From Brassica napus (Eukaryota; Streptophyta; Magnoliopsida; Brassicales; Brassicaceae): a DNA stretch of 64,000 nucleotides. The notes under the pieces are model-generated. The model had not been told where the DNA came from, made no database searches, and saw nothing but the letters and a program-made list of their open reading frames with translations. Below are positions 44,928-55,931 of the stretch, one piece after another (the stretch's first letter is position 1; each line of letters starts with the position of its first letter). Position numbers and translations under genes: made by a program. The stretch is taken from NCBI RefSeq assembly GCF_020379485.1, contig NC_063444.1:6272652-6336651 (forward strand), written 5' to 3'.

Positions 44928-46268
44928 ACTCCCCCAAACTTGTTCTTTTACTTGTCCACAAGTGAACTTTCTAGAACTCATAGAGAGAGAGGTTTGAAGA
45001 TGGGAGCTCTTAGCCAAAAGAAACACAACTAGCACTCAATTCAACATTTAATCCAACATGAGCACACTCTCTTATTACACTCTAGCTTCTCTAGGCCTAT
45101 CTCAACTCCTTTTTGCCCTTATACTCATCATCAAGCATCCACACATTCAAATCAACCAACCCTCACATTCATTAAGCATAAGACATCAAGTGAATTCTTG
45201 CAAATGGTCAGTTGGTCCAAGTCATTTGGTTGGGTAAGGGAAGGCTTTTAGTCAAGTGAGTCAAGAGGTTCAAAATATATGATCTTTAGGGTGGTTTACT
45301 CTCAAAACAAGTAGCCTTGACATTGCACATAATATATCTAAGAAAGGGACCAACTCATGCATACAATGCTCAATCTCCATTGTTCTACCCTTTTCCCAAA
45401 CATATAATTACACAATCATTCCCAAATGTCAAACCCAACTCACATCTCTCACCAAAAGATCCTAAGAACTTTAACTCCTTCTCTTTGAAATCTACAAGGG
45501 ATTTTCCACAACCTCAAAACATTACTTAGCTCCTAACAACTTTGCTAGCCCCCTTTTTCTTTCTTTTTCTTTTCTTTTTATATTTTTCTCTTCTTTTTTT
45601 TTTTTTTTTTTAGATGGGGGCCAAGACTTTTCATAACTTGAGCTAGAGGTTTTTTTTTTTTTTTTTTACTTATTCCAATAAGACAATTCACTTAAACACA
45701 AAGAGTCATTTCTTTTCCTTTTTCATTGCTCCCTAATCATAATCACAACTCTCACTCCCCACCTATAGCTAGACAATAGAGTGCCCAATCTAGCAAGAAT
45801 GAAGATCAAGCATTGTCGTTCCCGATACTCTCAACATTATGCACATGTAAGACTTTCCAAAGAAGGCCTCACTCATCAAACAATGAAAGCTTAAAAGGAG
45901 GGAAAGGTTTTGGGAGTGGTCTACCACTAGAGTTTGTCAAAATAAGATTGGCATAAAGGATGTGACAACTCAGGTGTGTATAGCCATGACTCAGTACACA
46001 AGGGACCATGAGCAAGAAGCATTAAGTTCATTCAGTTCAAATAGGGTTTGTAGTTGGCTTCAAAGACTGAGTTTCAGCAATCAACAAGTTTCAGGAAGAG
46101 TTTTCAAGGCTCGAAACATACAAGTATTTTTGAGAGGTGCAAAAGCTACTCAGGTGCAACGTAGTGTTCTTTACAAGGCATTTAAAATCATTTCTCCCAA
46201 TGCAAGTGAATGCAACCTATATGCTCTAGACTCTCCTAAAAATGCAAGTGATGCAATCTATATGATTT

Positions 46269-46302
<34 letters not shown>

Positions 46303-46485
46303 GCAAATAGGTATGCAATGCATGACTCAATGAACAACATCAAAGCAAACATGATCAAATACTTGGTACCTCCCCCAAACTTAAATGACACAGTCTCTGT
46401 GTTGTCAAGTAGAGAGAGATACCCAAAAGAGAAAGCTAATATGCAAAAATGAAATGGTATATACAAGGGAAAGTAGAGAAGTACC
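44928..46485 (-). other. 3' internal non-coding region of gag-protease element
   Basis: About 1.55 kb between the protease stop and the polypurine tract. There is no conserved open frame; it includes T-runs at 45597-45611, 45650-45667 and 46268-46297. This is where pol would lie in a complete element. Confidence 0.6.
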
Positions 46486-48966
46486 TCAAGTGGAAAGTTG
46501 AGAAGGAGGATCCTTCTCAATGTAGGGGTCTCCACAAGTGATGGTTCCATAATACTCAACATCCAGTGGAGACTGAATTGGGTAAGAGACAGCTTTGTTG
46601 ACATTGAGGAGTGTGACCTTCTTGTTGGCGAAATCGATGCAAGCACCCACAGTAGTAAGGAATGGTGTGCCCAGGATCAATGGAACTCTCTTCTCAGTTG
46701 CCATCTTCAAGACAGTGAGGTCTATAGGGATGGTGCAAGATCCAATCTTCAAAGGGAAATCCTTGATGAGACCAATAGGGGTAGTAGAAGAAGAATCCCC
46801 AAACGTGAGAGAGGAAGTATCTGACTCCATGTGTTCAATCTCAAGACTCTTCACCATCTCCATTGAGATCACATTCACACTTGCACCGGAATCAACAAGA
46901 GCATCATCAAAGGTGAGCTTACCAAGGGAGCAGGACAAGGTGAACTTCCCTTGGGATTCTAGTTTAGGGAGAGACTTTGGTGTGATGGCTGGATCAAGTT
47001 TCAAAGTTGAAATGTTGAGGAGCTCTGCTACTTCTGCTTGGTGGTCTACAATGTCCTTGATGAGCATCATTTGGACATGAGCCTCACGCATACCCGAGAT
47101 CTCTGGAAGCTTAACTCCAATATCACTTAAGTCTTTTCTGAACTTGGAAATTACCTTCTTTTGAGCTTTGGTGAGGACCCTTTGTGGAAATGGGAGCTTG
47201 TCATATGGTGACTGCTCAACCTCAGTGGTGTCCTCCAGCTTGACTTCTTTCAGCTTCCGGTTAGCTCTCTTCGCAACTGGTTTCTCAGCCATGGGTGCAT
47301 CTCCCTTCAAAATCTTTACTTCAACCATTTTGTCAGCTTCCTTCACAATCTTTGCTTCAGCTGTTGCTACAATCAGATGCTGAACCTGTTCAATCTCAGT
47401 TCCAAACACCAATCTTTCAATTTCATCTACCTCTTTCTTGTGGTTACTCAATTCAATCCCTGAAGAAGTGGTAGAGAGGACAACATTGCAATACTCCTTG
47501 GGTTTTTGCTCAGATTTTCCAGGTAGAGACCCTTGCTGGCGATTCTGGTGAGTGGTCATGGAAGCAAACTGGTTTTCCAAAGCCATGAACTTGTTGTTGA
47601 GCTCATTGTAACTTCCATCAATCTTGGAGTGAAGGTTCTTCAACTCATATCCAACCTGCTTTTCACTTCTAGTCTGAGACTCCAAGATCTGTTTCAGTAG
47701 AACATCAGTGCTGCTTTCCTGAGGAGTAGAGGTAGAAGGATTAGCTTGTTGTTGAGAAGACTGGTTCCCTTTGTTGGAGAAACCAGGAGGAGGGTTTTGC
47801 TGAGGCTGATAGTTGCCTTGCTGGTTGTTCCTTGGCGGATAACCACTATGTTGGTTGTTAGGATATGATTTTTGTTGGTAGTTGTTGTACTGAAAGTTGG
47901 GCTCTTTCTTGTACCAGCTACCATTGTTGTTGATGAAACACAACTCTTCTTGCCCTTCCAAACCCTCAACCTCATGGACAACAGGTGGTGTCTCTTGGCT
48001 TGGGTTACCAACAAAGTGCAGCTGCTCTTGTGTGGCTTTATCAGCAAGGAGGATGTCTATCTTATCCTGGAGAGCTTTGATCTCTTTCCTCGTCTGCTTA
48101 TCATCACCCCTACTGCCCCTGTCGTGGTCTCCACTGTATACTGCATCACTCTTTACCATGTTGTCAACCAGCTCTTCTGCATCATCTTCAGTTCTTCCCA
48201 AGAAGAACCCATTGCTAGCTGTATCCAGTCTGGCTCTGTACTTAGGAAGAGCACCACGGTAGAATGTGCTCAGCAAGCTTTCTTTAGAGAAACCATGGTG
48301 AGGGAATTGAGCTTGGTAGCCCTTGAATCTCTCCCAGGCTTCACTGAATCCTTCCAAGCCCTTCTGTTGAAAGCTGGAGATCTCATTTCTCAGCTTAGCA
48401 GTTCTTGAGGATGAGAAGAATTTCTCCAAGAATGCTTTCTTGCACTCATCCCAAGTAGTGACAGAGTCGCTGGGTAGAGACTTCTCCCACTGACGTGCCT
48501 TATCCCCCAAAGAGAAAGGGAATAGCTTGAGCTTTAAAGCATCTTCGGACACACCATTGGTTTTTGACAACCCACAGTAGCTGTCGAACCTATCCAAGTG
48601 ATCAAATGGGTCCTCTAGAGCCAAGCCATGATACTTGTTGTTCTCGATCACGTTGAGGAGTCCTGACTTGACCTCAAAGTTGTTGGTTGCCACAGCCGGT
48701 GCTCGGATTCCCAGTCTATAACCATGAATGTTGGGACGGTCATAAGTACCAATGGGTCGAGCTACCCGCGGTTGGTGTTCTGCCCCTTGTTGTGGATCTG
48801 CCATATCAACGTCCAATTGTTGCTCTTCTTCTCTTCTAGCTCTAGCACACACTCTCTCTAAAGCTCTGATGTCTGCTACTATTGGAACTAGGTTTGATGG
48901 ACCCCTGCTCCTCAAGTTCATACACCTGAAAGTTAAAGGTAGGTGAAGAAGAAGAGTCAGTAACAA
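46486..48966 (-). CDS. Athila-type gag-protease protein
   Basis: A 826-codon open frame; the likely start is the Met at 48921 (MNLRSRGPSNLVPI), since the first 15 residues read through leader sequence with a splice-acceptor-like TTTCAG. The retrotransposon gag domain (about residues 110-270) shows LFPFSLGDKARQWEKSL, TTWDECKKAFLEKFF, AWERFKGYQAQFPHHG and DTASNGFF. An Asn/Gln-rich linker (about 340-430) replaces a classical zinc knuckle. The C-terminal retroviral-type aspartic protease has DSGASVNVIS and LILGTPFL. The frame ends 26 bp beyond a natural boundary with no RT following. It is intact, so it could still provide particles or protease for itself or relatives. Confidence 0.85.
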   Translation of the reverse strand: MLLTLLLHLPLTFRCMNLRSRGPSNLVPIVADIRALERVCARARREEEQQLDVDMADPQQGAEHQPRVARPIGTYDRPNIHGYRLGIRAPAVATNNFEVKSGLLNVIENNKYHGLALEDPFDHLDRFDSYCGLSKTNGVSEDALKLKLFPFSLGDKARQWEKSLPSDSVTTWDECKKAFLEKFFSSSRTAKLRNEISSFQQKGLEGFSEAWERFKGYQAQFPHHGFSKESLLSTFYRGALPKYRARLDTASNGFFLGRTEDDAEELVDNMVKSDAVYSGDHDRGSRGDDKQTRKEIKALQDKIDILLADKATQEQLHFVGNPSQETPPVVHEVEGLEGQEELCFINNNGSWYKKEPNFQYNNYQQKSYPNNQHSGYPPRNNQQGNYQPQQNPPPGFSNKGNQSSQQQANPSTSTPQESSTDVLLKQILESQTRSEKQVGYELKNLHSKIDGSYNELNNKFMALENQFASMTTHQNRQQGSLPGKSEQKPKEYCNVVLSTTSSGIELSNHKKEVDEIERLVFGTEIEQVQHLIVATAEAKIVKEADKMVEVKILKGDAPMAEKPVAKRANRKLKEVKLEDTTEVEQSPYDKLPFPQRVLTKAQKKVISKFRKDLSDIGVKLPEISGMREAHVQMMLIKDIVDHQAEVAELLNISTLKLDPAITPKSLPKLESQGKFTLSCSLGKLTFDDALVDSGASVNVISMEMVKSLEIEHMESDTSSLTFGDSSSTTPIGLIKDFPLKIGSCTIPIDLTVLKMATEKRVPLILGTPFLTTVGACIDFANKKVTLLNVNKAVSYPIQSPLDVEYYGTITCGDPYIEKDPPSQLST

Positions 48967-49034
48967 AACAAAATTTAAAATGACTTAGTCTCAAGCAAGT
49001 GACTAAATCTCAATGTTTAAATCTACTCAGAATT

Positions 49035-49048
49035 TGGCAACGGCGCCA
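49035..49048 (-). promoter_or_regulatory. Primer-binding site of gag-protease element
   Basis: TGGCGCCGTTGCCA on the minus strand, three bases inside the 5' LTR. The same site, extended to 18 bases, is used by the element at 52986. In Athila/Tat elements it is attributed to an Asp tRNA. Confidence 0.85.
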
Positions 49049-49051
49049 ATT

Positions 49052-50608
49052 TGATGTTAGGAGTTTTGAGATTTCCTAAGACAAATGTTGTAGTATAGTG
49101 AATGTCGAACCAGTTCTGAGGGATATCAAAGCACTGAGAATGCAAGTACTCACTTAATCTAAGGGCAACCAATGATTTAGATGGGTTTTAAGCTATGACT
49201 AAAACTAGAAAGCAATAACAGAATGATACTTTCTTGACTAAGGGAAAATAGAACTCATGGGCATAGGGATTAGACCTTGGGTGATCAAATATCGAACTAA
49301 GGATGACAAATGATCAATCAAACTATCAACCTTATGCCTAGACACAATTCTAAGCAAGCTCTATGTCTAGATGAATGCTCATTTGCTAACATATCTCAAA
49401 CATCAAATGTCTTTGGTTGAATAATATGAAAGCAATCATTACTAACAAGTCTATTAGCTATCTTAGCACCTTTAACAACAAATGTCTTTGGCAAAGTATA
49501 CTAAAAGCCTAGGAGAGTTGTCTCAGGCATTTCATCAAACACCTTTCGGGTGGAAAATGCCTATTGATCAACTTTTGAGTGGCCAACTCAGAAGATGCAT
49601 TATGAATACTCTACTAGCAAGGAACAAGAAAGATCTACACTAAAACATCCTAGAACTAACCTAATCACCCTTAATCTCCCTAACCCATGAATTCAAAAGG
49701 TGATTACTCACTAATCTCCATGATTCCTCTTAAACCCATATTGGATTTCAGATTAATCATGTAGAGAAATAGATAAGAAATCAACAAGAACACAAGAACA
49801 TAACAATCAAAAATCCAAGAGATGAACTTGTCAAGAGAGTTTTTGTGTCTTTCTCAATAGATCCAAAGATAATCTCCTCCTGGTGGCTTACAGAGTATTA
49901 AAACATAGGTTTAGAAAATAAAAACGTGCATAATGAAATGACCAAAAGGCCCTTAAGTAAAATAGAAATCGACGCAACAATAGACGCGGAGCGACCTCGG
50001 CATGTCGCTCCGAGAGGTCGCTCTGGCCTTCGGGAGTGACCTCAGTGGATCGCTCTGAGAGGTCGCTCTGGGCTTCGCTTCGTGTCGTCTCACCATAGAG
50101 ACGCGAGCGACCTCGGGGTGTAGCTTTGGGAGGTCGCTCCGAGAGGGGTGTGAGATGCGAGCGACCTCGGTGCGTCGCTCTGGGCAAGTCGCTCCAGGGC
50201 CGATGATTGCGAGCGACTTTGGTGCGTCGCTCCAACGGGTCGCTCTGGATCGGGAGCGACCTTGGTAGGTCGCTCTGAGAGGTCTCTCCAGGGTCATCTA
50301 AGACTGTTCGGAGTAACGAGAACGCGAGCGACTTCATGGCGTCGCTTTAGGAAGGTCCCTCTGAGAGGTGGGACACAGCGACTTCGTGATGTCGCTCCAG
50401 GAGGTCGCTCCCATGCTCTGCTCGTTTAATGATCACCTATTTCACCTCCTTTGAGCTCCAAATGTCCCCAAGAACTCCATGTGGCACTCCAGTACCTAAT
50501 AGAGACTCATGTTTGCAAAATGCAACCTAAACATGTCTAAATCCTAATCTCTATGATGAAAATGTTTATGAATGAATGGATAAAACAATACAAATATGCA
50601 AGATATCA
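49052..50608 (-). repeat. Athila-type 5' LTR (1,557 bp)
   Basis: Same length as the other LTR, with a scatter of substitutions (for example near 49163, 49306, 49554 and 49650). Confidence 0.9.
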
Positions 50609-52434
50609 TCACCCTATCTATACGTCATTGTGAACAATGCTCTGTCCAATATGCTGAACCAGGCTGCAGCTGATGGTAAGTTTGGGTTCCATCCTAAATG
50701 TGAGAATGTTGGCCTTACGCACCATAGCTTTGCGGACGACATACTTATATTCACAGATGGGACTGAGGCCTCGCTTAATGGAGTGTTAGCAGTGATGGAT
50801 CAATTTGCCGGCGTGTCAGGCCTCAGGATCAACGCCTCCAAGTCATCAATCTTTGCCGCTGGTCCAAACAGCCACTTGCTTACACATGCTGTGAGTGCAA
50901 AAGGTCTACAAGTTAACACCTTGCCTATATGATACCTTAGAGTGCCTTTGACTACAAAGGTATGGAGAAAAACTGACTATGAACCTTTGATCGATCAACT
51001 CCGTAAAAAGTTCTTTTCATGGACACACAGAGCGCTCTTCTTTGCGGGACGTCTACAGCTCATCAAAACGGTAATCACCAGCACTGTAAACTTCTGGAGT
51101 TCTGCGTTTCTACTACCCAAAGGCTGTCTTGACACCATTGAGAGCATGTACAGTGCGTTCCTCTGGTCTGGATCGCCAACCATTACGTACAAAGAAAAAG
51201 TTTCTTGGGAGGATGTTTGCAATCCCAAAGAAGAGGGCGGTTTGGGCCTGCGAAGACTTAGAGATACAGGCCGAGTATTTGCGTTGAAACTGATCTGGTT
51301 ACTCTTCACACAGACAGAGTCCTTATGGGTGGCTTGGACAAAGGAATACTTGCTTAAGGATAGTTCCTACAGGGATGTACGAGAAGGCACTCTTGGCTCA
51401 TGGGCTTGGAGAAAGTTATTAAAGATGAGGTCCTTGGCTTTGGATCATATGAGGCATGATGTTAAGGATGGGAGATCTACCTTCTTTTGGCTTGATAATT
51501 GGATGGGCACAGGTAGGCTCTTGGATGCAGTGGGGGAGGTTGGTATAGTCACTTTGGGAGTTCCTCGTTCTGCTACTGTCTAAGATGCGGTATGTGAAAC
51601 AGGCTAGAGGATCCGTAGTCGAGGTCAAAGGCAATATCATGAGCTATATGATAAGTTAGATATGTGGCATGTGCCTTGCCAAGACGCGGGAGAGGACACT
51701 GTACTCTGGAGGGCTGATAATGATGAATGCAAAGCTTACTTCTCTTCTGCCAAGACCTGGAACAACTTGCGGGATAAGCGGAATGAGGTCAGTTGGAGGA
51801 AAGTCACCTGGTTCTCTCAGGCAGTGCCCCGACACGCCTTTCAGGTATGGCTTGCATTCAGGGATCGTTTATCAACGGGAGACAGAATGAAGAACTGGGG
51901 TATAGAGCAGTGTTGTATGCTTTGCGGAGAGAAGAACGAAACAAGAGATCACATGTTCTTTGCATGTCCTTTCTCCTTCACGGTCTGGCTAAACACTGCA
52001 GGGAAGCTGTTTGGAAACGCCATTACCCCTGATTGGAACGATACCGTCAGCTCACTCTTGCAACAGGCTCAGACTCGGATAGATCACATTCTTAGGAGGA
52101 TGGCCTTTCAAACAGTCATCTACTCAATTTGGAGGGAACACAACTCACGGAGGCATGGTGGTGTGTGGGGGTGACAACGGAGCAGCTCACACGTTACATT
52201 GATAAGCATATCAGGAACCACATATCATCGCTCCGTTACACCAATGGCCATCCGTTGGAGGGAATGATGAGAAAATGGTTTGAGGTTAACTAGTTATGGG
52301 AAGTAAAAGTTCCTTAGCTATAGAAAGTATTATTTTCTCTCATTCTTTCATCTGCTCCTAGCTGAACAGAGTACATATTCCTTACTTGTAAATGTGAAGT
52401 TTTAATCAATAAATTTGATATTCAATCAAAAAAT
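50609..52434 (+). pseudogene. LINE reverse transcriptase, copy 2, right part
   Basis: Starts with the duplicated TCACC and continues the RT frame with FADDILIF, KEEGGLGLRRLRDTG and the zf-RVT motifs (CCMLCGEKNETRDH). It keeps CGA (Arg) at the place where copy 1 has TGA (38659), so that open frame is 213 codons (50942-51583). Ends at the A-rich tail and the target duplication AATATTAAG (52435-52443). Confidence 0.8.
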
Positions 52435-52589
52435 AATATTAAGATTAAAAGATATATGCATATACATTAATACCGTTTAAATTAACCTATGCACCATATA
52501 AAAATACATAAATATTTTAATTTTGAAATTTGGTTTTGAATAATTTATTTTTTGATAAAAGCTTTGAAAAAATATTGACAACTTAATAT

Positions 52590-52980
52590 TAAAATTTTAA
52601 AATTTGCATGCACTGAATTTTTTTTTAATTATAAATTACAAACTATCAAACATTCCACAATAAATGTTTTGCTATTAGTGATTTAAAGTTTTTGTTATAA
52701 GAAGATACAAATGATCAAAAAACAATATGAATGGAATATATTATTTAATAGATTTTTTTGTTGACATAATTTAATATATATCAATGCTAAAATATACTAT
52801 ATATATGTGTTAATATCATTTAAATTTAATCATATACCATATAAAATAAAAAATATTTGTTTGGATTAATAAAATTTATTTATGTGTTCGTAACAATTTA
52901 ATTATATTCCTATTAGTTGAATTTTTTATTATTTTATAATAAGTAACAATATATAATATGTAAAAATAATTAATATATTG
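52590..52980. other. AT-rich intergenic DNA
   Basis: Strongly AT-rich; beyond the end of the duplicated unit. No feature supported. Confidence 0.5.
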
Positions 52981-52985
52981 TTATC

Positions 52986-54327
52986 TGATATTCCGTGATT
53001 TTAACGGTTCTAAACTCGTTTTGGAGCAATTAAATGGTCGGTTTTAATTAATGTTTTGGTCTATTTGATGCGTTTTGGTGTTCTTAAGTGTAATATGCAG
53101 GTTACTAGATAGCTTGCAAGAAAAGAACGCATTCGGGATTTATTCAGAAGCAAGATGGACCGAACAATGGACCGAATGAGAAGTATTGATCGCACAGGAC
53201 ATAGATCGACCGATCCATTGTCTGTGGATCGACCGATCCAGAGCTAAGAAGAAAAGCCGTACGGTTTCATGCACTAGATCGACCGATCCGACCACTGAGG
53301 ATCGACCGATCCCACGCTCTACGGGCTCCACACGCACCAATGAGCTTTTCACTCCTTTTTACCCACTCCCTTCAATAATGGACGAAAAGAGAGGACTTTT
53401 GGGACTCAGAAGAGATTAGAGACGACCAAGAAGGAGATTTACAAGTTCTTGAGAGAGATTTGAGAGTTTTGTAACTTGTTTTGTGTGATTTGTGAAGATT
53501 TGTAAAGGAGTTCATCTCAAAACCATTTGGAGAAGATCTTCTGAACCTTTACTCTGTTTTAATACAATCTTATCATGTTTTCTTCATCAAAATCGTGTTG
53601 TTCTTGCTTAGTTATGTGTGAGTAGTCATCTAGTTGGGTTTAGGGGTTCTCATAGGGGATTTCTTGATGTTTTGATTCATAAAACGTGTGTAGACTAAGG
53701 GATTACGTTTTGGTTCTTCATCTAATGGATTTCTTACTGCTTGAACTGAATTGATCACTTAGTTCATGATATCAGATTGTTTGATGCACCGAAAGTGATT
53801 GTTTGAACTTCCGAAAATACTTTAGATGAGCAAAGTGTCCTTAACCCTCGGAAGTTGATGTTATTGCGCTTTGTGAACATATTGAACCTGTTCTTAATGC
53901 TTGTTTAGAAATTGAAACTCAGCGGAAGTTAGTGTGGAGATTTCTATAACATAGAGAATTAGCGCTACGGAAGTAGGTTAATTCTAATATCGTGTTTGAG
54001 TTCTAGACGGTTCTTAATATATCCCTGTGTCTGCCATTAATTGTATCTTGATTAAAAAGAAATCCCTGAGAATTCCCAATGCCCAACGTTTGTTTTAAAA
54101 TAGTTTTCAAATCGTTTAAATCATTTTTTTACAGCTTGTTTATGTTTTGTGACACTAAAGAAAATTAAATAAAAACCATCAAAAATATATCTTCGTTCGC
54201 TGTAGCTATTAACTTGTCTGCAACTCTACGTGTGATCATCGGTCCCTGTGGATTCGATCCCGCATTACTACTGCGTACTTTACTGTGCACTTGCAGTTAG
54301 ATAATCGGGTTAAAACTCGACACATCA
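52986..54327 (+). repeat. Athila-type 5' LTR (1,342 bp)
   Basis: Differs from the 3' LTR by a handful of bases, so the insertion is young. Carries four GATCGACCGATC palindromes at about 53204, 53224, 53276 and 53302. Confidence 0.9.
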
Positions 54328-54333
54328 AGTTTT

Positions 54334-54351
54334 TGGCGCCGTTGCCGGGGA
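54334..54351 (+). promoter_or_regulatory. Primer-binding site (Athila/Tat type)
   Basis: TGGCGCCGTTGCCGGGGA, six bases inside the LTR end. The sequence is the standard Athila/Tat site ascribed to Asp tRNA. Confidence 0.88.
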
Positions 54352-54451
54352 CCATTTGGTCACCCTAGAGTTAATGATCAGTTTAAGACTATAGCATTTT
54401 TATTTTATCTAATGTTTCTGTCTTTCTCTTTCTGTTTGTGTTTTCAGGTGA

Positions 54452-55925
54452 ATGAGCGGATTTCATACTAGAAGCAAAGGATCATCGAATTTAATACCTT
54501 TGGAGTTAGAGCTCGGCCGCCTAGAGAGACAAGTGAAAAAGAAAAGACTTGAGTCCGCTGAAGAGGTTGAAATGGCTGAACACCAAGAAGACCAGTTTCA
54601 GGACAACCCGCAAAATCCAATTCCTGTAGATGAACGAGAAGGCAACAATGCTGGTGATAATCAGCAGGCTGGTGTAGCTGCAAGACAACAGGCTGGAGAC
54701 TATGGCATGCCTAGGATGACGCTTGCACATTATGATACACCAGATGCATTCTATGCCGATCGTTCTGGGATTCGCCCACCTCCCATTGAGAGAAGAGACT
54801 TTGAGATCAAGACTGGTCTCATTAATTTGGTGGAGAAAAATCCGTTTCATGGAAACCCGTCTGAGGACCCGATGTATCACTTGGAGCATTTTGAGCGAGT
54901 CTGTGACACCAGCAGACATAATGGAGTTCCTCAAGGCGCTTTGAAATGCAGGTTGTTCCCGTTTTCCTTAGCTGATAAAGCTATCAGATGGTTAAAGTCC
55001 ATCCCTCCAGGATCTCTTACTACATGGGAAGAGACAAGAGCTGCTTTTCTACAGCATTTCTTCACCAAGTCAAGGTCCACATATCTGAGAAGCAGAATTG
55101 GAAGCTTTCAGCAGCTTGATTCAGAAAGCTTTCATGAGGCTTGGGAGCGTTTCAAGGAGTACACACAGGACTGCCCTCACCATGGTTACACTGATGTGAG
55201 CTTGCTGAACATTTTCTATAATGGAGTTCATGAAGAGAGTCAAGATGCCATGGACACAGCAAGTAATGGTGATTTCATGACCAAGACTGTTGAAGAAGCT
55301 TACACCTTGCTGAACAACCTGTCATCCAGCAAAGCAAACCGCAAGTCAAGGTTTGACACCAGCCAGAAGGGTGTTGGTTATGAATCCAAGAAGATAGATG
55401 AGCTGAATGCCAAGATTGAGATGCTTCTCAAGAAAGATCAGAAATCTGTGAAATTTGTGGAGGAGCAAGGCTATCGTTCCTCACAAGAAACTGTTGGTGA
55501 TGATTCAGATGATATGCATACATTGGTGGTCAAGGAAACTACAACAGAGGCTACAATCAGAACCTTGGATGGAGTCAAAATCAGCAAAATAATCTGTCTT
55601 ACTGGAGCAACAATGTGGAGAATCCACAACATCAGTCCTACCCTCAGGCAGGAAACAGGCAAAACCAGAATCAGAACCAGAGTGTTTTCAACCAAGGATA
55701 TCAGAACAGAAATCAATATCAGGGGAACAACTCGGGCAACTCAGGATTTCAGCAAAGGCAGCAGTACAACAATTACCAGAATCAAGGGAATGCCTCTTCG
55801 TCACAGTCTTCTCAGGATAACGAAATTAAGAAGATGCTGCAAATGGTGCTAGAAGGTCAGAAGAATAGCACTGCAGAGATAAACACCAAGGTGGATAACA
55901 TGTATGGAGAGCTTAATGGAAGTTT
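54452..55925 (+). pseudogene. Athila gag, frameshifted
   Basis: Starts MSGFHTRSKGSSNLIPL, directly after a TTTTCAG|GTGA acceptor-like site. The gag domain (about residues 115-300) has FPFSLADKAIRWLKSIPPGSLTTWEE, AWERFKEYTQDCPHHGY and DTASNGDF, clearly related to the gag at 46486-48966. Near 55520-55535 the frame shifts to one reading an Asn/Gln-rich linker (55615-55935), then again near 55921 into the frame of the following segment. The linker is Asn/Gln-rich without a clear CCHC knuckle. Gag would form the particle. Confidence 0.82.
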
Positions 55926-55931
55926 GAAGCT

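Larger units (their letters stand above)
43371..50608 (-). mobile_element. Non-autonomous Athila-type LTR retrotransposon (gag-protease only)
   Basis: Two LTRs of exactly 1,557 bp (43371-44927 and 49052-50608), 5'-TGATATC...CATCA-3' on the minus strand. The target duplication TCACC lies at 43366-43370 and 50609-50613. The primer site TGGCGCCGTTGCC (49048-49036) is the type used by Athila/Tat elements, and a polypurine tract TTTGGGGGAGT lies at 44938-44928. The internal 4.1 kb encodes gag and protease but no RT, RNase H or integrase. The element would have to borrow pol from a relative. Confidence 0.93.
39982..52589. repeat. 5.37-kb tandem duplication unit, copy 2, split by retrotransposon
   Basis: Second copy of 34610-39976. 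Small substitutions distinguish it (for example C at the CGGCCTGTC site near 42832 and CGA in place of TGA near 51273). The retrotransposon 43371-50608 lies in its LINE. Confidence 0.9.

Noticed and set aside
45317..46333. Open frames in the 3' internal region of the gag-protease element
   Set aside because: No RT, RNase H or integrase motif on either strand; composition is low-complexity.
53140..53419. Short open frames in the Athila LTR (also 62099-62378)
   Set aside because: They cover the GATCGACCGATC motifs on both strands; no start context or domain.
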